Below, one piece after another: positions 59,224 through 64,000 of a stretch of DNA of 64,000 nucleotides. This stretch comes from Candidatus Ornithomonoglobus intestinigallinarum (GTDB lineage: Bacteria; Bacillota; Clostridia; UBA1381), in assembly GCA_018715365.1 (NCBI GenBank), contig DVLU01000028.1, forward strand, positions 1 to 64,000, given 5' to 3'. Made by a program: the position numbers and the translations under genes. A model generated the notes under the pieces. The model made no database searches and had not been told where the DNA came from. It worked only from the letters and a program-made list of their open reading frames with translations. Within the stretch, counting starts at the first letter, position 1; each line of letters begins with the position of its first letter.

Positions 59224-61893
59224 ATGAAACGAATAATAGGTATCTGCTTCCTGGCGCTCACAATGCTGTTTAATTCATCGTTCGTGCTTGCGGCCGATGA
59301 TGAGGAGAGTACGTCAAATCTGACCGATTCGCAGAGAGAAACAATCTCGCTGCTCAACTCTCTCGGCATTTTTGATGAGCTTGGCGAGGAGGACGCGGAA
59401 GGGAATATAACAAGAGCTGAATTTGCCGAAATAGCTGTGCGCGTTGTCGGCGGAGACGATCAGCTTTCGGAATCGCCGAGAAGGATATATGTGGATGTTC
59501 TGCCCGAGGATGAAGGCGCGGCAAGCATCGAATATCTTTACAACAGCGGGCTTATGCTCGGCTATGAAAACGCGGAGTTTAAGCCGCAGGAGCTTATAAA
59601 GGTCGAGGAAGCCGCAACGGTGCTCGTTAAGGCGCTCGGCTACACAAACTGGGCCGAATACGACGGCGGCTGGGTTGACGGATATTATTCGATAGCCTTA
59701 AAGGAAGGCCTGCTCGACGGCGTTGAGGGCGCAAGAGGCGAAGCGATAACGTATACCGACCTTGCAATCATGGTAAGAAACACGCTCGAGTGCCGTGAGT
59801 TTGTTGTAAAGAACGGCTTTGAGCAGGGGCTCCCCGTTGAGGAAACACAGACGGGAACGGCGTATATGAGCTATGCTTTAAATATCTATATGTACACGGG
59901 CATTGTTGACGGCGTGGGCGAAACTTCGCTTTCCGACGCCGACACGGAATTCCGTTCGGATATGTGCAGCATAGACGGTGAAATGTTCAATATGGGCGAG
60001 GTTGATATGACGCCGTATCTCGGTATGAGAGTAAAGGTTTATTACCTTGCCGAAAATTATGATTACACGGTGCTGTTCGTTACGGAGGACAGAAACAGCA
60101 ATAACGTTGTTGAAATTGCCGCTGATGATATTAACAGCGCGTCAACAAGCTCCGTAAATTACGTTTCCGGCACAAGGGACCGCATAGCCGATATAAGCAG
60201 CGACGCTATCTTTATCTACAACGGCAAGCGCCTTGAAACGGTAAGCGATCTTGACCTTATGATAGGCGACGGCAGCCTTAAGCTTATAAGCAACGACGGC
60301 AACGACAGGGCGGACGTTGTTGTAATAACGGAATACAAAACGTATATCGTAAGCAAGGCCGTTGTAACGGATTACATACTTCACTTTAAGTATGACGCGC
60401 CTTCGCTTGACCTGAGCGGCGACGAGTATACGGTTAAGTATTACATGGACGGCGAGGAAGCCGAATTTGCGAACATAACAACAAACAGCGTGCTTTCGAT
60501 AGCGATGAGCAAGAACCTTACGGGAAATATCCTTGTTAATGTTTATATATCGAACAACAAGGTGGAGGGCACGGTAACGAGAGTTGAGAGCGTAGGCAAA
60601 ACAAAGCTTGCAGCGCTTGAGGACGGAACGGAGTATTATTTCACTTCGGAATATATGAGCCGTCTTGAAAGCGGCCAGGGCAATACGTATGAGCCCACCC
60701 CCGGCGTTGCGGGAACGCTTTATATAGACTACTTCGGAAAGCTTGCCGCGTATATGACGGGCGGCACCGGCAAGAACTACGCTTATGTTGTAAAGTGCTG
60801 GTATGACGAAAACGAGGAAAAAGGCCAGGTAAGACTGTTCACAAAGGACGGCGAATTTATCGACCTTGCGCTTGTTGACGACGTAAGCATGAACGGCAGC
60901 AGAGTGTCACCGGCAAATGTCCGCGGCCAGCTCGAAAAGACGGGCGAGGGCGGCGAAGTGTATCAGCTTATTATATACAACAGCAATTCGGACGAGGAGA
61001 TCACTTCAATAGAAACGGCCGTTGATATGACTCTTGAAACGGCGCAAAACGGATATTATATCGCGCAGGAGGATGAATTTGTACTGAATTACGTGAGAGC
61101 AACCGGTGCGATGCGTTTCTACAAGAACATGGCGGAGCATCTTCCGTACTGCTACGTTGACGGCGAAACGATACAGTTCATGGTCCCCGCGGATAAGACG
61201 GACGAAAAGAATTACAGCGTATTGACAAAGCCGGAAACGACGGACGTTGCGTTCCCCGGCCCGATATATATCTATGACGCGAAGGAATCGGGACGCATAG
61301 GCGCTCTTGTAACGAACACGAAGGCGTCGAACCGTTACGATACGCCCGTTGTTATAAACAACGTATACGAGGGCATAGATGAGGACGGCGAGGTCTGCAC
61401 GGGTCTTGAATTTGCAAACGGCACAAAGATGCTTATAAATTCGGATGCGTCGATCGAACCGGTAACGGGCGGCAGATGGGAAGAAGCCACTGATTACGAC
61501 GGCTATACGTTTAAGGACCTTAAGCGCGGCGACGTTATTGAATATATAACGGACGGTTCAAACAATATAGATAAGTTGAGAATAGTTGTAAAATCCGACA
61601 ATATAGGCGGTTTAAGACTTAACGGAACAGACCAGGAATGGATTCAGCGAAGCGGAAATATGGTGGCCGAGGTCATATCGGTTGCCGACAGCAGAACGGC
61701 GCTTGTCAAGTACAGCTACCAGAAGGGCGGCAATATGATTTATCAGACGATGCTCGTAAACGGCCCGACTTACAGATACGACAGCACGGAAAACATGGTC
61801 TACAATTCATCGATGGCCGACCTTATGCCGGGCGACATAGTGCTTATAAATTCGTTCTGGTGGTCGCCGAATCTGGTTGTAATATTCAGATAA
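59224..61893 (+). CDS. SLH-domain surface protein with long beta-rich region
   Basis: The 889-residue protein has a signal peptide (ICFLALTMLFNSSFVLAA). SLH-like repeats follow at ~30-200 (FDELGEEDAEGNITRAEFAE, IEYLYNSGLMLGYENAEFKP, VDGYYSIALKEGLLDGVEG). The remaining ~650 residues are beta-rich with repeats such as GTVTRVESVGKTKLAALEDG; this type is common in SLH proteins of Clostridia and has no assigned activity. The SLH part binds the cell wall polymer; the rest may bind polysaccharide. Ribosome site aaaggag. Confidence 0.83.
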   Translation: MKRIIGICFLALTMLFNSSFVLAADDEESTSNLTDSQRETISLLNSLGIFDELGEEDAEGNITRAEFAEIAVRVVGGDDQLSESPRRIYVDVLPEDEGAASIEYLYNSGLMLGYENAEFKPQELIKVEEAATVLVKALGYTNWAEYDGGWVDGYYSIALKEGLLDGVEGARGEAITYTDLAIMVRNTLECREFVVKNGFEQGLPVEETQTGTAYMSYALNIYMYTGIVDGVGETSLSDADTEFRSDMCSIDGEMFNMGEVDMTPYLGMRVKVYYLAENYDYTVLFVTEDRNSNNVVEIAADDINSASTSSVNYVSGTRDRIADISSDAIFIYNGKRLETVSDLDLMIGDGSLKLISNDGNDRADVVVITEYKTYIVSKAVVTDYILHFKYDAPSLDLSGDEYTVKYYMDGEEAEFANITTNSVLSIAMSKNLTGNILVNVYISNNKVEGTVTRVESVGKTKLAALEDGTEYYFTSEYMSRLESGQGNTYEPTPGVAGTLYIDYFGKLAAYMTGGTGKNYAYVVKCWYDENEEKGQVRLFTKDGEFIDLALVDDVSMNGSRVSPANVRGQLEKTGEGGEVYQLIIYNSNSDEEITSIETAVDMTLETAQNGYYIAQEDEFVLNYVRATGAMRFYKNMAEHLPYCYVDGETIQFMVPADKTDEKNYSVLTKPETTDVAFPGPIYIYDAKESGRIGALVTNTKASNRYDTPVVINNVYEGIDEDGEVCTGLEFANGTKMLINSDASIEPVTGGRWEEATDYDGYTFKDLKRGDVIEYITDGSNNIDKLRIVVKSDNIGGLRLNGTDQEWIQRSGNMVAEVISVADSRTALVKYSYQKGGNMIYQTMLVNGPTYRYDSTENMVYNSSMADLMPGDIVLINSFWWSPNLVVIFR

Positions 61894-61970
61894 CGGCAGC
61901 ATGAAAAATGCGCGGCGCGCATTAAATTAAGTTTCTGATTTAGTTTAAACTTTATGAAAGGAGCAGATAC

Positions 61971-63566
61971 ATGAAAAAGAAAGGATTAAAAAAGGTTTTG
62001 GCGCTTGCAATGGCAGCGGCAATGGCGCTGCCTGCGCTGGCAGGCTGCGGCGGAGGAGGCGAAACCGCACAAACTGACGACGGCAGCGAGCAGGTAACTC
62101 TTAAGTGGGTGTTCGTGGGCCCCGGCGAGCAGCAGGATTCGCAGAAGGTTTGGGATAAGTTCAACGAGGTGCTTGCAAATTACCTTCCGAACACAACGGT
62201 TGAGTTTGAGTGCATAACCTCGGCGGACTATGCTGAAAAATGGAAGCTCATGAGCGCGTCTCAGGAGAACCTCGATATTGTATGGCACGGCTGGATGCTG
62301 CCGTATGTGAGCGAGGTCAAGAAGGGTTCGTATATGGAGCTTGACGAGCTTATAGATAAAGTGGCTCCCGAGCTTTACGAGGCGATACCCGAAAACATAA
62401 TGGACAAATCGCGTGTTGACGGCAAGCTCTACAGCATACCCAACATGCAGGAGATGGTTTCGTATGTGTCGTCGCTCGATTTCCCGATAGACATTTACGA
62501 AAAGTACAAGGATAAGATAAATCCCGAGGAGCTTGCAAACTTCTTTGCGGAGCACGAAACGATGGATAAGGAATCGTGGGATAAGATAGAGGAATACATC
62601 AAGATGATAAAGGACGGCGGCGACCTTGAAAAGGGCGTTTACGGCTTCGCCGACCACGTTGAAAAGGGTTACGAGTGGATCTCAAACCCGTACAAGATAA
62701 AGGCGGAGGGCGACGATTACACGCCGATAAACCTTTACAGGACTCCCGAATACAAGACGTTCGTTGAGGTATATGCCGACTGGTTCAACAAGGGCTATAT
62801 CAGAAAGGACATCTTAACGGCGGAGAACGTCGGAACGGAAAGATACGAGGTAAAGGGCGGCGCAAGCTATCTTGTGGGCCAGGGCTATATGCCGACACAG
62901 TCGGAAATAGACCAGAAGGCGGCGTCGGGCGATACGGCGTATGTGAGAATCCCGTTTGAGAACAAGCACTATATCCCGTATGCCGCAGCGGCGTCAAATA
63001 CGGCGATCTCGATGAATTCACAGCATCCCGAGCGCGCAATGAAGCTTATCGCGCTTATGAATACCGAAGCCGGAGCAGAGCTTTACAACCTGCTTGTTTA
63101 CGGTATAGAGGGCGAGCACTATAAAAAGATAAACGAAAACGAGATACAGCCCATAGGCTACACCTCACAGCCCACCTCGGACAGCCCGTACGGTCAGTAT
63201 GACTGGGCTATAGGCTCGATATTCAACGGCTATGAGATATACATGGAGGATAAGCCGCTTACGCTTCAGAACGACTTTATAAAGAAGGTAAACGAGGAAG
63301 CGGCGCCTTCAAAGCTCAAGGGCTTCACTCTCGATACAGACCCGATAAAGATAGAGCTTGCGCAGGTAACGGCTGTTGTCGGCGAGTATAAATCATCGCT
63401 TGCAACGGGCGCTGCGGCAGACCCAATGGGCTTGTATGAGGAGTTCCAGGAGAAGCTCATAACAGCCGGCGACGACAAGATAGTTGAAGAAATTTCGCGT
63501 CAGATAGAAGAATGGCGTGCGGGAAATTCGGGCGGTGAAACGGCTGAAGCCGAAGCTGCCGAATAA
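61971..63566 (+). CDS. lplA: Extracellular solute-binding lipoprotein (LplA-like)
   Basis: The 531-residue protein has a lipoprotein signal with lipobox LPALAGC at residues ~21-27, so it is tethered to the outer face of the membrane. The mature protein begins after the Gly-rich stretch. Binding-protein motifs include LKWVFVGPGEQQDSQKVWDK and WHGWMLPYVSEVKKGSYMEL, as in the LplA/DUF3502 group that delivers (oligo)saccharides to LplB/YtcP permeases. It is separated from the permeases by five surface-protein genes. Ribosome site aaaggag. Confidence 0.88.
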   Translation: MKKKGLKKVLALAMAAAMALPALAGCGGGGETAQTDDGSEQVTLKWVFVGPGEQQDSQKVWDKFNEVLANYLPNTTVEFECITSADYAEKWKLMSASQENLDIVWHGWMLPYVSEVKKGSYMELDELIDKVAPELYEAIPENIMDKSRVDGKLYSIPNMQEMVSYVSSLDFPIDIYEKYKDKINPEELANFFAEHETMDKESWDKIEEYIKMIKDGGDLEKGVYGFADHVEKGYEWISNPYKIKAEGDDYTPINLYRTPEYKTFVEVYADWFNKGYIRKDILTAENVGTERYEVKGGASYLVGQGYMPTQSEIDQKAASGDTAYVRIPFENKHYIPYAAAASNTAISMNSQHPERAMKLIALMNTEAGAELYNLLVYGIEGEHYKKINENEIQPIGYTSQPTSDSPYGQYDWAIGSIFNGYEIYMEDKPLTLQNDFIKKVNEEAAPSKLKGFTLDTDPIKIELAQVTAVVGEYKSSLATGAAADPMGLYEEFQEKLITAGDDKIVEEISRQIEEWRAGNSGGETAEAEAAE

Positions 63567-63612
63567 TTCCGCGCTGACCGATTAAGAGATGACTAACCGA
63601 AGGAGTGATACA

Positions 63613-64000
63613 ATGTCACACAGACCAAAAAAAATAGCCGCGGCTGTGATTTGCGCAGTCATGGCGATCCAGTCTGTCGGCTTTGCGGCGCTGAAGCGTG
63701 ATCCGGATTTTCCGGATCTCGCCGACCACTGGTCGAAGTCGATAGTTATGCGCCTTAACGGCTACGGCATAATAAACGGCTATGAGGACGGCACAATGCG
63801 TCCCGATGCGGACGTGAGCGTTGCCGAATATCTCACGATGATGATAAAGGCGCTCGGCTTTACGCCCGAGAGCGACGGCAGCGGCTACTGGGCGCAGCCG
63901 TATATAGATAAAGCAATAGAGCTCGGCCTTATAGAAAACGGCGAAATAAGCGATTACAGCGCGCCGATAACGAGAAATCTTGCGGCAAAGATAGTTGTAA
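63613..64000 (+). CDS. SLH-domain surface protein (3' end outside window)
   Basis: The frame starts at the ATG at 63613 (gaaggag upstream) and remains open to the edge, 129 codons. A signal peptide (IAAAVICAVMAIQSVGFAA) is followed by SLH repeats (FPDLADHWSKSIVMRLNGYG, GYWAQPYIDKAIELGLI). The end is close in sequence to the SLH part of 52454-55150. The C-terminal module is not visible; a further surface glycan-degrading or binding protein is expected. Confidence 0.8.
   Translation, partial: MSHRPKKIAAAVICAVMAIQSVGFAALKRDPDFPDLADHWSKSIVMRLNGYGIINGYEDGTMRPDADVSVAEYLTMMIKALGFTPESDGSGYWAQPYIDKAIELGLIENGEISDYSAPITRNLAAKIVV

Overview
The window joins two kinds of DNA. Positions 1 to about 30.4 kb are the right-hand part of an integrative conjugative-type element, which ends in a Tn916-like excisionase and tyrosine recombinase. 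From about 34.2 kb onward is ordinary chromosome of a Gram-positive-type anaerobe of class Clostridia. The chromosomal assignment rests on spmB (spore maturation), small ribosomal protein S21, SecG, a Clostridia-style M18 peptidase, a lipoprotein-dependent sugar ABC importer and several S-layer-homology (SLH) proteins. The abundance of SLH-anchored beta-helix proteins recalls gut polysaccharide degraders such as Monoglobus, but that is only a guess. No rRNA and no CRISPR array was seen. One tRNA, tRNA-Thr(CGU), is present.

Element (1-30.4 kb). A DUF3990/HTH toxin-antitoxin-like pair runs leftward (1-1287). Everything else runs rightward as long, tightly packed operons separated by hairpin terminators or attenuators. 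In order: small membrane and zinc-ribbon proteins (1.5-3.1 kb); ssb and two hypotheticals (3.3-5.0 kb); a MoxR-type AAA ATPase gene split by a 2748-bp group II intron (5063-9691); its partner, an HELGH metallopeptidase-like protein with a C-terminal von Willebrand A domain (9719-11953); hypotheticals including a PQ-loop membrane protein; an orphan DNA methyltransferase; and a self-contained DUF234 ATPase cargo gene. A recombination/replication module follows (17.4-25.5 kb: YqaJ-type nuclease, RecD2-type helicase, DUF3820-like annealing-type protein, CHC2 zinc-finger primase). After it come a ParM/ParR-like partition pair (25.7-27.0 kb) and the control and recombination module (XRE regulator, sigma-like protein, HTH protein, xis, int; 27.2-30.3 kb). 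Two near-identical promoter-plus-attenuator leaders drive the ssb operon and the recombination operon, which suggests coordinated control. No conjugation genes are visible; they would lie left of the window.

Boundary (30.35-34.3 kb). Phased repeats follow int. Next come a perfect palindrome, a terminator and a two-gene DUF262 system (the second gene with a DUF1524/HNH-type C-terminus) that resembles GmrSD-like modification-dependent defence. A perfect bidirectional terminator separates it from the tRNA-Thr gene.

Chromosome (34.2-64 kb). tRNA-Thr, rpsU, secG and spmB read leftward. A Na/Pi symporter with a PHO-box-like promoter reads rightward. They are followed by class II fructose-bisphosphate aldolase, a CpXC-like zinc protein, a DNA glycosylase of the OGG/AlkA fold, an M18 aminopeptidase and an acyltransferase 3 flanked by GC-rich palindromic repeats. 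From 43.6 kb to the right edge is a polysaccharide-use locus. It holds a membrane-tethered AraC regulator, two LplB/YtcP-type permeases, two beta-propeller-like secreted proteins, two GH141-like beta-helix proteins, several SLH-anchored proteins and an LplA-like solute-binding lipoprotein. The expected job is to bind and cut a plant or host glycan at the cell surface and import the oligosaccharides. No transport ATPase gene is present, so a shared MsmX-like ATPase elsewhere is expected.
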